NCBI GenBank assembly: GCA_902778285.1 | Contig: CACYXC010000035.1 | Coordinates: forward strand, 1-45,901 | DNA from: Oscillospiraceae bacterium | Lineage (GTDB): Bacteria; Bacillota; Clostridia; Oscillospirales; Oscillospiraceae | Direction: 5' to 3' | Length of the DNA: 45,901 nucleotides | Shown here: positions 20,615-28,567 of the stretch, piece after piece | Numbering within the stretch: the stretch's first letter is position 1 | Layout of the letters: each line of letters starts with the position of its first letter | Made by a program: the position numbers and the translations under genes | Notes under the pieces: model-generated | Database searches by the model: none | Told to the model about the DNA's origin: nothing | Seen by the model: the letters and a program-made list of their open reading frames with translations, nothing else

Positions 20615-22966
20615 TCAGCCGGGGCCGCCGGGACCTCCCGGACCTCCCGGACCTCCCGGACCTCCCGGGCCGCCGGGGCCGAAGCCGCCTGCGGGAGCCT
20701 CCATCGGCTCCACAGGCGTGCCGAGGAAGGCCTTGTCGGAGCCCACCTGATGGCCGGCGATCCAGCCGTGCGTGATGGCCATACCGACGGAGTTGCCGGC
20801 AAAAGGCGTGCTGTAGCCGAAGCCGTAGCGGCCGCCCAGGCAGTTGCCCGCGGCATACAGGCCCTCGATGGGATTCCAGTCTTTGTCCACCACGTTCTGG
20901 GTCTCGTCGGTGACCAGTCCGGACATGGTGACCATCATGGGGTTGGCGCCGTGGGAGAAGGCTCCGGTGCCGCCGTAGAAGGGGGCGGTCTCCACCGGGA
21001 TCATGTACTTGGCGTCCTTGCCGAAATCACTGTCCACACCGGCTTTGCAGAGCTCGTTGTAGTGGGCGACCTCCGCGAGGAAGTTCTCCTTGGCCGCATC
21101 CTTGTAGCCCAGCAGATCCGCCAGCTCTTCCAGCGTGTTGGCGCAGAAGATGCTGCCGGGCATCATGGTGCGCTCTGCCAGATTCGCGATGGTGACGGTA
21201 CTGGACTGGCCGGGAACGGCGGCGTCCATATCGGCTTCCATCTTGTCCCAGTAGTCCTGCATGCCGAAGTTCGGCGCGCCGTGGTCCAGAGGGGCAGCCT
21301 TCAGCGTCTCACGCCAGTTGGCGTCTGTGACAAAGCAGGCAAGACCGGCGGGCTGACGCAGGCAGGTGGCCTGTACCTGAGACATGGCGGCCTCGTTCAT
21401 GAAGCGCTTGCCGCGGCCGTTGAGCTGAAGCATGGGCGCGGAGCCCCAGGGACCGGAGGCGCCGCCGCCGATGCCCATCCAGCCGCGGGGCGTAGGCTCG
21501 ATCATGCCGCCGACCCAGCAGGCCATCTTGTGACCGGCGCCGTTGCGGCCGCCGGCGCGGGTCCAGCTGTCGGCCGTGGCTCCGCTGCGCTCGGCCCATT
21601 CCATGCCCTCGTTTAGCAGGGCCCAGCACATCTCGGGATTGCCGATATAGTCGCCGGCGCAGAGAATGACGCCCTTGTTGCAGTTGTAACGATAGAATTT
21701 TCCGTCCGTTCCCTTGGCGTAAAGGCCGGTGACCTTGCCGCTCTCATCCTGGATGAGCTTGATGCCCTCGCGCTCAAAGTCCCAGGTGCAGCCCTCGGTT
21801 TCGGAGACGTGCTTGACGATGTACTTGTGGATATACTCGATGTTGTTGCCCTGATAACCGTAGAACTGCGCGTTGCAGGGCCAGGTCTTGTAGCCGCCCG
21901 CGTCGATGGGATATTCGGCCTTCTGCTGGCCGTAGGCGGCCTGCGTATTGCAGAGAGGATAGGCGAACATGTCGCTCATGTCGTAATAGCCCTCCCCGCC
22001 CGCGGGCTCGCCGTCGACCCACTGGTCGCCGGTTTTGCCGTCGCCGGTCGCTTTGGGGACGATAACGGCGGTGCTGTTGAGGAAGACGTGGCTGTCGTTT
22101 TCCTTGCGCTCGGCCTCATAGGAGTCGTAGATCTCATGGTAGCGGTCGAACATTTTGCCGGAGTACTGCACGAAGTTCTTGATGATCTCGGGGTTGACAC
22201 GGCCGGCCGCGCGCTTGCAGAACTCGGAGACGATCGCGCCGGTGTCATAGGGGCCGTAGCCGCGGTCGATCAGGAACTGAGAGTTGACATGGCCGATATC
22301 CTCGCCGTACCAGCCGCCCATGTTGGCGCCGGTGCCGTCGAGATCGACGAAGTTGCTCCAGGCCTGCTTCTCGATGACTGCCACGGTCGCACCCTCGTCG
22401 ACTGCGCCGAAGGCCGCACCGACGCCGGAGTGGCCGCCGCCGAGAACGATGACGTCATAGGTCCCCGCGTCCTCATAGTCCGCAGGGTCGGCCGGGGCTT
22501 CGCCCAGCCAGTCGCCCGGGCCGCAGTAGCCGGGCACGCGCCCTGTGACAGGGGCCGCCGCGGGCTCTTCAAACTCGGAGCCGCTGGCCTCCGCGATGAT
22601 CTTGGCGACAGCAGTCTGGATCGCGGCGACAGAGCCGGTAAGCGAGCAGCTGGTCACCGCGTCCACATCGGCGTTCTGGCTCTCGACGATGGCCTTGGCC
22701 ATGGCCTCTTTGCGGTCTGCCGAGAGCATGTCGTTCGGGCCGCCGTCCGATTCGATCACGCAGTCGGTGATCGCGTCAGAAGAGAAGGTCATCGTAACGG
22801 TGATGGTGGAGTAGCCGGACTCCTCCGTATCTGAGTAGGTACCGGGCGTGTACTTGTCGGGACCTTCCGCGAAGGCGGGTACATGGAAAAGCCCCAGGGC
22901 TGCGGCGCTTGCGCCGGCAGCGGCGGCTCCCTTAAGGAACTCCCGGCGGGACAGGAATTTGCTCAT
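20615..22966 (-). CDS. Tat-exported FMN/FAD fumarate-reductase-like flavoprotein
   Basis: This 783-residue protein has a Tat signal (SRREFLKG at residues 6-13, Ala-rich core), an FMN-binding domain (about 40-125) and a fumarate-reductase-type FAD domain (about 170-760, VIVLGGGHSGVGAA). The FMN attachment motif is D102-AVTSC-S108, a variant of DxxxGA[ST] with Cys for Ala. The last 24 residues are GPGG repeats, a collagen-like tail. Relatives reduce fumarate, urocanate or other unsaturated acids outside the cytoplasm, receiving electrons through the covalently bound FMN. AAGGAGG precedes the ATG. The divergent LysR gene probably senses the substrate. The substrate cannot be read from the sequence. 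Confidence 0.87.
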   Translation of the reverse strand: MSKFLSRREFLKGAAAAGASAAALGLFHVPAFAEGPDKYTPGTYSDTEESGYSTITVTMTFSSDAITDCVIESDGGPNDMLSADRKEAMAKAIVESQNADVDAVTSCSLTGSVAAIQTAVAKIIAEASGSEFEEPAAAPVTGRVPGYCGPGDWLGEAPADPADYEDAGTYDVIVLGGGHSGVGAAFGAVDEGATVAVIEKQAWSNFVDLDGTGANMGGWYGEDIGHVNSQFLIDRGYGPYDTGAIVSEFCKRAAGRVNPEIIKNFVQYSGKMFDRYHEIYDSYEAERKENDSHVFLNSTAVIVPKATGDGKTGDQWVDGEPAGGEGYYDMSDMFAYPLCNTQAAYGQQKAEYPIDAGGYKTWPCNAQFYGYQGNNIEYIHKYIVKHVSETEGCTWDFEREGIKLIQDESGKVTGLYAKGTDGKFYRYNCNKGVILCAGDYIGNPEMCWALLNEGMEWAERSGATADSWTRAGGRNGAGHKMACWVGGMIEPTPRGWMGIGGGASGPWGSAPMLQLNGRGKRFMNEAAMSQVQATCLRQPAGLACFVTDANWRETLKAAPLDHGAPNFGMQDYWDKMEADMDAAVPGQSSTVTIANLAERTMMPGSIFCANTLEELADLLGYKDAAKENFLAEVAHYNELCKAGVDSDFGKDAKYMIPVETAPFYGGTGAFSHGANPMMVTMSGLVTDETQNVVDKDWNPIEGLYAAGNCLGGRYGFGYSTPFAGNSVGMAITHGWIAGHQVGSDKAFLGTPVEPMEAPAGGFGPGGPGGPGGPGGPGGPGGPG
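20631..20669. repeat. 9-base tandem repeat encoding the GPGG tail
   Basis: At least four tandem copies of GGACCTCCC (plus strand) encode the Gly-Pro-Gly tail of the flavoprotein. Such a perfect tandem repeat can change length by slippage. Confidence 0.85.
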
Positions 22967-23040
22967 GGTATATCCTCCTTACTGTAGTTTTGCGGGATCT
23001 TTGTCCGCGCTCTTACATTGTCACTTTACCATGTTTTGTA

Positions 23041-23069
23041 TTGACTCTGCGCGCCGATTTTGTTACTAT
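23041..23069 (+). promoter_or_regulatory. Promoter of the LysR regulator gene
   Basis: TTGACT (23041-23046) and TACTAT (23064-23069) are 17 bases apart, with TGT before the -10 box. Transcription from here would cross repeat B3 and leave a leader of about 190 bases. Confidence 0.5.
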
Positions 23070-23104
23070 CCTTATAAGTAAAGCCATATAAGGACTATAG
23101 CGCA

Positions 23105-23127
23105 GCAAAACAGCATGGCTGTTTTGC
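23105..23127. other. Hairpin in the LysR leader
   Basis: GCAAAACAGC and GCTGTTTTGC with loop ATG form a 10-bp stem between the promoter and repeat B3. It is followed by CATATATTCC, so it could attenuate transcription. Confidence 0.4.
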
Positions 23128-23140
23128 CATATATTCCTTG

Positions 23141-23249
23141 CAATGAGCATCGGGCGAATGATTCAAAGAATCATTCGCTGTCAAACCTGTCGTTTGGCAG
23201 CGAAATCAATCGAATCCTCGATTGATTTCGCCATCCGATGATCATTATA
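23141..23249. repeat. Family B inverted-repeat element, copy B3
   Basis: The 5' end CAATGAGCATCGGGCG and the 3' end (reverse complement TATAATGATCATCGGATGG) form an imperfect terminal inverted repeat. Inside are GCGAATGATTC with GAATCATTCGC and CGAAATCAATCGA with TCGATTGATTTCG. The block CAAACCTGTCGTTT is shared with B2. Confidence 0.65.
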
Positions 23250-23269
23250 AGAGAACATGGAGGCACGAA

Positions 23270-24157
23270 ATGTACAACCGGCAGTTGAACACCTTTCTGA
23301 AGGTTGCGGAGCTCGGCAGCTTCAACCGCGCCGCAGAACAGCTTTATGTCAGCGCTTCCGCTGTCATCCAGCAGATCAACAGCCTGGAAAACGATCTCGG
23401 CGTCAAGCTTTTTCATCGAAGCCGGCGCGGGCTGCAGCTTACCGTAGCCGGAGAATACCTCGCCGCGCAGGCGCCGGAGTATGTGCAGAGAGGAGAAATG
23501 CTTCGCAGCCGTCTGCTCGAGCTGGACAGCCAGAAACCCTGCATCGTCGTCGGGACCTCCATGGAGGAGAAATGTCGTCTGCTCTACGATCTCTGGATCC
23601 TCTTTTCGCCCGGCAATACCAAGTACGACATTCGGCTTGAGGTGGCGGCGGACCGCTTCGAAATGCCGCGGCAGGCGCAGCTCGTGGAGAGCATCCGGGA
23701 CGGCGCGGGCTGGCAGAAGGGCTGGCAGTTTCTGGAGTTTTTCCGTTCCCCGCTCCACTGTGCGGTCGTCAGGGATCACCCTCTCGCCCGAAAGCAGCTC
23801 ATCACGCTCCAGGATCTGCGGGAACACGGTATCGTCTTCATCGACCGCAGCGCCAACCAGGAGAACAACCGGCTTTGTGAGGTGCTGAGCGCGGAACAGA
23901 TTCCCTTTGAAAGCCGCCCGGAATGGACCGGCTCTCTGGTCTGGGAGTGCGCGATCAAAAAACGCATCCTGCTCGCTCCGGCCTGCTGGAACGATATTCT
24001 GGTCGATCTGCTCCTGATCCCCTGCGAGCTTGACGTTTCGGTGCCTTACGGCTTTTTCTACCGTGAGCCTGTCACGCCGCCCCTGGCGGAGTTCCTGGCT
24101 TTCGTGCGCAGCGTATACAGCGGAGCAGACCCGAACCAGATCGTGCCTGTGCTGTGA
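23270..24157 (+). CDS. LysR-family transcriptional regulator
   Basis: This 295-residue protein has an N-terminal LysR helix-turn-helix (LNTFLKVAELGSFNRAAEQL, then SASAVIQQINSLENDLGVKLFHR). A ligand-binding domain follows from about residue 88. ATG 23270 is chosen because GGAGG lies 6 bases upstream. Divergent LysR genes usually control their neighbour, here the Tat flavoprotein, in response to its substrate or product. The ligand is unknown. Confidence 0.88.
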   Translation: MYNRQLNTFLKVAELGSFNRAAEQLYVSASAVIQQINSLENDLGVKLFHRSRRGLQLTVAGEYLAAQAPEYVQRGEMLRSRLLELDSQKPCIVVGTSMEEKCRLLYDLWILFSPGNTKYDIRLEVAADRFEMPRQAQLVESIRDGAGWQKGWQFLEFFRSPLHCAVVRDHPLARKQLITLQDLREHGIVFIDRSANQENNRLCEVLSAEQIPFESRPEWTGSLVWECAIKKRILLAPACWNDILVDLLLIPCELDVSVPYGFFYREPVTPPLAEFLAFVRSVYSGADPNQIVPVL

Positions 24158-24207
24158 AACAGCGGCGGCTGCCCCCGCGCCCGACGCCGCCCGAATATAA
24201 GAAAAAG

Positions 24208-24463
24208 GAGACCGACACAGAGTGTCGGTCTCAAGCTGTCGACAAAGTGTCGACAGCTTGAGCGGCAAAAATGGGAGCTTTCGAAAAAGTTCCCATTTTT
24301 GCGTATATCAAACGCGAGAGGGAATAACCAATCCCCTCTCGCGCTCTCCCCATGCGAGTCCGACCTGTTCTGTATGATCCCCTCTCGCGCTCTCCCCATG
24401 CGTGTCAAACTTCGGCAGCATGGGTTTGTCTACAGTCTGAGACCGACACAGAGTGTCGGTCTC
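24208..24463. repeat. Family A element A5 with duplicated terminator hairpin
   Basis: The 25-base hairpin (arms GAGACCGACAC and GTGTCGGTCTC, loop AGA) occurs unchanged at 24208-24232 and 24439-24463. The 206-base core has the same palindrome and the AAAAATGGGA hairpin as other copies. A stem follows, formed by CGCGAGAGGG and CCCTCTCGCG. The block CCCCTCTCGCGCTCTCCCCA occurs twice, near 24332 and 24380, so the core is longer than in other copies. It closes with GTTTGTCTACAGTCTG and follows the LysR gene in the same orientation. Confidence 0.88.
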
Positions 24464-24469
24464 CTTTTT
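24439..24469 (+). terminator. Terminator of the LysR gene
   Basis: The downstream hairpin copy is followed by CTTTTT. The upstream copy at 24208-24232 has family A sequence where the T-run should be. Confidence 0.7.
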
Positions 24470-24503
24470 CATGATGATGCGATACGATGCATTCCGTTTC
24501 CTG

Positions 24504-25289
24504 TCACGCGCCGGCCTGCGTCCGCCAGCAGATCCAGGCCACACTGGTGTTCACGGCGTCGCGGATGATACCGTCGGCGCCGGCGAGCTCGCAGGCCGCT
24601 GCCAGCGCGGCGGGGTATAGCCGCTCCCGCTCCTCCTGCCCGAAATACCGGCGGCAGAGATAGTCCGCCATCTCCTCCGGGCTGCGCTCGTCCGCCCAGT
24701 CGTAGGGCACGAGCTTCAGGTGCGGCACAAAGCCCGCCTCTTCCACAGCCTTGCACAAGGAGGCCGCATCCTCCGACAACTTCTCCATCATCCGGCGCGG
24801 CTCGACGCCCATCTTCCGCATCAGCGCGTCGCGCACGGGCTGCTCCCAGCTCCGAAAGCGGGCGAGGAAGCACCAACCGCGGCTCATTGCGCTCATTTTC
24901 CGCAGCGCCTCCACGCCGTCGATCGCGGGGGACATGGTGGACAGCACGAAGTCGAAGCCCTCGGCGAAGGCGGGCTCCCGGCCCGTCGCCTCATGAAAAT
25001 CGCAGGCGAACACGCGCCACGGCGTATCGTATATTGCCATGTTCTGCGCCGCCTGACGGATCATCTCGCCGGAGAGATCCGTGAGCGTCACATCGCAGCC
25101 GAGCTCCGCCAGATAGGTCCCGTACTTGCCGACGCCGCAGCCGATGTCCAGCACGCGGCAGCCTGGGCGGATCATGCCCTCCTCCCGCCAGAAGCGCAGG
25201 AGCGAGGCGCTGTATTCGCTCAGGCCGAGGGCGAAGACCTTCTGATAGTCCCCTGCCGCCTCGTCCCAGCTTTTCTTTTCTTCCGTCAT
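24504..25289 (-). CDS. Class I SAM-dependent methyltransferase
   Basis: This 261-residue cytoplasmic protein has motif I VLDIGCGVGKYGTYLAELG and the following acidic position in DVTLTDLS, typical of class I methyltransferases that bind S-adenosylmethionine. CGGAG lies just upstream of ATG 25289. It is the last gene of the metal or metallophore uptake operon, 26 bases after the ATPase gene. Methyltransferases of this kind appear in some corrinoid and metallophore uptake operons, but the substrate cannot be told here. Confidence 0.78.
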   Translation of the reverse strand: MTEEKKSWDEAAGDYQKVFALGLSEYSASLLRFWREEGMIRPGCRVLDIGCGVGKYGTYLAELGCDVTLTDLSGEMIRQAAQNMAIYDTPWRVFACDFHEATGREPAFAEGFDFVLSTMSPAIDGVEALRKMSAMSRGWCFLARFRSWEQPVRDALMRKMGVEPRRMMEKLSEDAASLCKAVEEAGFVPHLKLVPYDWADERSPEEMADYLCRRYFGQEERERLYPAALAAACELAGADGIIRDAVNTSVAWICWRTQAGA

Positions 25290-25315
25290 GCTTCTCCGTT
25301 CCTCTGCCTCATCCG

Positions 25316-26083
25316 TCAGTGCACGTCCGGGAAGGGCACAATGACCGGGATCCCGCGGTGCTCCAGGATGTGCACATGCATGCTGTATACCGCCTCGATG
25401 GTCTCCGGCGTCATGCACTCGGCGCCGCCGCTGGCGTAGACGCCGCCGTCCTTCAAAAGCAGGAAGCGGTCGCTGTAGCGGATGGCGAGGTTCAGATCGT
25501 GCAGCACCGTGATGACGCAGATGTTCCGCTCCTCCGCGATCTGCCGGACCAGCTGCATGACCTCATGCTGGTTGCGCGGGTCGAGGTTGCTGGTCGGCTC
25601 GTCGAGCAGCAGCAGGCGCGGCTCCTGCGCCAGCGCGCGGGCCAGCAGCACCTTCTGCGCCTCGCCCCCGGAGAGCTGGGAGAGCGGCCGCATCGCAAGA
25701 TGCGTCAGCTTCATCCGCTCGAGGAGGGCCGACACGATCTGGCGGTCATGCTCCGAGACGTCCCAGCGGATGAAGGGCCTGCGCCCGAGCAGCACCGTGT
25801 CGAACACGAGCAGGTCCGAGGAGCGCGCGTTCTGCGCCACGTAGGCCACCTGCCGGGCCATGTCGTTTGCCGGGAGGGAGAACACGTCCTGCCCGTCGAT
25901 CAGCACCTGCCCGCTCTGCGGGCGCAGGATCCGGTCGATGCATTTGAGAAGCGTACTCTTGCCCGCGCCGTTATTGCCCAGCACGGAGGCGCACTGGCCG
26001 TCCGCGAGGCGGAAGCTCACGCCGCGCAGGACGGGCGCTGCGTTTTTATCATAGGCAAAGCCGATGTTTTTCAGCTCAATCAT
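25316..26083 (-). CDS. FecE-type ABC transporter ATPase
   Basis: This 255-residue ATPase belongs to the iron-siderophore/cobalamin uptake family. It has Walker A GNNGAGKST, signature LSGGEAQKVLLARALAQ, Walker B LLLLDEPTSNLD and the switch His in VLHDLNLAIRYSD. It overlaps the permease gene by 8 bases. It powers import of the ligand delivered by the binding protein two genes upstream. Confidence 0.9.
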   Translation of the reverse strand: MIELKNIGFAYDKNAAPVLRGVSFRLADGQCASVLGNNGAGKSTLLKCIDRILRPQSGQVLIDGQDVFSLPANDMARQVAYVAQNARSSDLLVFDTVLLGRRPFIRWDVSEHDRQIVSALLERMKLTHLAMRPLSQLSGGEAQKVLLARALAQEPRLLLLDEPTSNLDPRNQHEVMQLVRQIAEERNICVITVLHDLNLAIRYSDRFLLLKDGGVYASGGAECMTPETIEAVYSMHVHILEHRGIPVIVPFPDVH

Positions 26084-27152
26084 AGCGGTGCGCCCCCCTA
26101 AACAGCAGGATCAGGAACACCGGGCCACCGATGAAGGACATGATGGCCCCGATGGGCAGGATCACCGGCTGGACGATGAGCTTGGCCGCCGCGTCCGCCA
26201 GCAGCAGGAGCAGCGCGCCGCAGATGGCGGAGCCGGGGATCAGATAGCGGTGGTCGTTGCCGACGAAATAGCGCATCATGTGCGGCGCGATCAGGCCGAC
26301 GAAGCTGATGATCCCCGCGAAGGAGACCGCCGCCGCCGCCGAGAGCGAGCAGACCGCCATGCTCACGAGCATGAGGCGCTCGGCGTTCACGCCGAGGCTC
26401 TTGGCCGTGTCGAAGCCCGCCTCCATCGCGTTGTAGTTCCAGCGGTTGAACATGTAGAACACAAGGCAGACCGCGAAGACCGCGCCGATGAAGCGCAGGT
26501 CCTTCCAGCCGACGTTGCCGAGGTTGCCGAAGGTCCAGAACACCACCGCGCCGAGCGAGGTGTCGTCGGCAAAATACTGCAGGAGCGTGCTGCCGCCGGC
26601 GAACATGGCGCTCAGCGCCGTGCCTGCGAGAACGAGCCCGCCGGGGCCGACGCCGCGCCGCAGGCGTGAAATGGCGATCACGACCAGGGAGGAGATCGAG
26701 CCGAAGACGAAGGCGCAGAGCGTCACGGTGTAGGGGTTTGAGACGGAGACGGTGTTGTTGGACAGGGAGTTCGTGATCATGCCGCCGCCGAAGACGATGA
26801 TGCCCAGCGCAGCGCCGAAGGCCGCGCCCTGCGAGACGCCGAGCGTGGAGGCCGAGGCCAGCGGATTGCGCAGCACGCACTGCATCACCGCGCCGGCCGA
26901 GGCCAGCACCGCGCCGATCAGGATCGCGGCGAGGGCGCGGGGCAGGCGGATATTCATCACCGCGGTGACGTGCTTCTTTTCGGCCGTGCCGAAAAAGACG
27001 CGCAGGATATCCACGGGGCTCAGCCGGATGGAGCCGATCCCCATGTAAAGAATGGCCGAAAGCAGCGTCACGAGCAGCGCCAGAAAAAGCGCTGCCCGTT
27101 TCCGCCGTGTGTGGCGTTCGTATTGTTTTAGTGTTTCTGCTCGGATCGGCAA
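26076..27152 (-). CDS. FecCD-type permease for metallophore or corrinoid uptake
   Basis: This 358-residue membrane protein has the FecCD family signature RLPRALAAILIGAVLASAG followed by MQCVLRNPLASASTLGVSQG, and about nine or ten hydrophobic helices. The start is TTG 27152, with AAGGAGCG 8 bases upstream; no better ATG is seen. It lies 13 bases after the binding-protein gene. Confidence 0.88.
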   Translation of the reverse strand: MPIRAETLKQYERHTRRKRAALFLALLVTLLSAILYMGIGSIRLSPVDILRVFFGTAEKKHVTAVMNIRLPRALAAILIGAVLASAGAVMQCVLRNPLASASTLGVSQGAAFGAALGIIVFGGGMITNSLSNNTVSVSNPYTVTLCAFVFGSISSLVVIAISRLRRGVGPGGLVLAGTALSAMFAGGSTLLQYFADDTSLGAVVFWTFGNLGNVGWKDLRFIGAVFAVCLVFYMFNRWNYNAMEAGFDTAKSLGVNAERLMLVSMAVCSLSAAAAVSFAGIISFVGLIAPHMMRYFVGNDHRYLIPGSAICGALLLLLADAAAKLIVQPVILPIGAIMSFIGGPVFLILLFRGAHRYD

Positions 27153-27165
27153 GAAAAATCGCTCC

Positions 27166-28248
27166 TTATTCGCCCAGCGTCACCGGCCCGTAGCCAAGCT
27201 CGGCCTCGGCCAGCAGATCGAGATAGCCCTCGTGCCCGAGGAAGAACTCGAAGATCTCCGCAGCCTTCGCCTCGAAATCCACGTCCTCGAAGGCCTCGGG
27301 ATAGAGGAGGCTGCCCGCGAAGTAGGCGCTCACGAGGGGGATCTCCACATTGGTGTAGTTGGCCGTGGCGTTGGGCCACTGATAGACCTGCCCGTTCTTC
27401 ACGGCGCTCAGCTCCCCGAAGAAAGCCGGATCTTCGGCATACTCCTGCGCGATCAGCTCAAGATTGCCCGCGTCGAGGATGATGACGTCCGGATCCCAGG
27501 CCAGGATCTGCTCGCGGTCGACTTCCACGCCCTTGGGCTTTCCGTCGGCCAGGCCCTCGGCGGCGTCCTTCGCGTGGACGGCGGCAAGGATCGCGCTGTT
27601 GGCGTACACGCCGGAGATGCCGTGGCCGCCGCGGAAGGTGGCCGCCGCGCCGAGGCAGAGGGGCTTGTCGTCATCGGGGATCTCCGCCGTGCGCGCGTCG
27701 AGATCGTCCAGGCATTCGTGGATCTTGGCAATAATCGCTTCGGCGCGTTCGGAGACGCCGCAGGCGTCGCCGAAGACACGCAGCGCCAGCTCGTAGTCCT
27801 CGCCGAAGAGCGTTCCCTGGGGCGCGGCGACGACCATGCAGCCGAGCTGGTCCTCGATGTTGGCGACGATGTCCTCCTCATAGGTGCAGAGGATCACATC
27901 GGGCTCGGCGGCGAGGATGGCCTCGGGGTTGACCTCACCGTAGCCGCCGGAGGCGACGACGGGCAGCTCCGCCCAGAGCTCCTGATTGAACACGCCGTAG
28001 GCCATGAAGAGGCTCGTGTTCAGATCGCCGTTGGCCACGGAGACCATCTTGTCCGCAAGGCCAAGATAGGCGGCCATGCGGGAGGCGTTGCCGAGGGTGA
28101 CGATGCGCTCGACCTTCACGGGGACCTCGACCTCGCGGCCCAGTCCGTCGACGATCGTGCGGGTGTCCTCGGCGTAAGCGATGCCGCCCGCCATGCTCAC
28201 GGAGAGCAGCAGGACGAGGGCCATCAGGAAAGCAATCAGTTTTTTCAT
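27166..28248 (-). CDS. Iron-siderophore/corrinoid-type substrate-binding protein without lipobox
   Basis: This 360-residue protein is a class III substrate-binding protein (periplasmic-binding family 2). Visible blocks are RTIVDGLGREVEVPVKVERIV, NPEAILAAEPDVILCTYEED and WDPDVIILDAGNLELIAQEY. The signal peptide ends AYA-ED and has no lipobox Cys. In a cell without an outer membrane this family is normally lipid-anchored, so the lack of an anchor is unusual. AGGAG is 7 bases before ATG 28248; the in-frame extension upstream has no site. It is the first gene of a four-gene uptake operon. Iron-siderophore, haem or corrinoid are all possible ligands. Confidence 0.85.
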   Translation of the reverse strand: MKKLIAFLMALVLLLSVSMAGGIAYAEDTRTIVDGLGREVEVPVKVERIVTLGNASRMAAYLGLADKMVSVANGDLNTSLFMAYGVFNQELWAELPVVASGGYGEVNPEAILAAEPDVILCTYEEDIVANIEDQLGCMVVAAPQGTLFGEDYELALRVFGDACGVSERAEAIIAKIHECLDDLDARTAEIPDDDKPLCLGAAATFRGGHGISGVYANSAILAAVHAKDAAEGLADGKPKGVEVDREQILAWDPDVIILDAGNLELIAQEYAEDPAFFGELSAVKNGQVYQWPNATANYTNVEIPLVSAYFAGSLLYPEAFEDVDFEAKAAEIFEFFLGHEGYLDLLAEAELGYGPVTLGE

Positions 28249-28333
28249 CTCTCTTCTCCTTTTCTCGGTTTTCGCGGCGCAGGCGCATGGGCAGGCCATG
28301 TGCCGCCTGTTTCAAAAGACTGAAGGTGCTCCT

Positions 28334-28362
28334 ATTATAGGCCGTCGCTCCCCCGCGCGGAA
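28334..28362 (-). promoter_or_regulatory. Promoter of the uptake operon
   Basis: On the minus strand TATAAT (28339-28334) has TTCCGC 17 bases upstream. The leader is about 80 bases. I see no riboswitch fold and no clear Fur box in it. Confidence 0.45.
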
Positions 28363-28493
28363 GCCCCCCGGGGGGATATGTTTCTGCGTTTTCTCGAAAA
28401 ATTCTTCCTTCCGCACAGGATGAGAAGCGCCCCTCCCGGCGTCGGTGCCGAGAGGGAGCGGCAGGTTTTTCGGCGCTTTTCCCTTATCGTCTA

Positions 28494-28522
28494 TTGTGAA
28501 ACGCGGCTTCTTTTGCTATTCT
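28494..28522 (+). promoter_or_regulatory. Promoter of the EFR1 gene
   Basis: TTGTGA (28494-28499) and TATTCT (28517-28522) are 17 bases apart, with TGC before the -10 box (extended -10). Confidence 0.6.
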
Positions 28523-28567
28523 ATAGGCAGAGATCATTCAGGAATTGCCGAAAGGAGAACAAAACAC

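Noticed and set aside
28249-28567. Riboswitch or Fur box before the uptake operon
   Set aside because: I could not find a cobalamin riboswitch core or a convincing Fur palindrome. Only promoter elements and a C/G-rich palindrome are seen.
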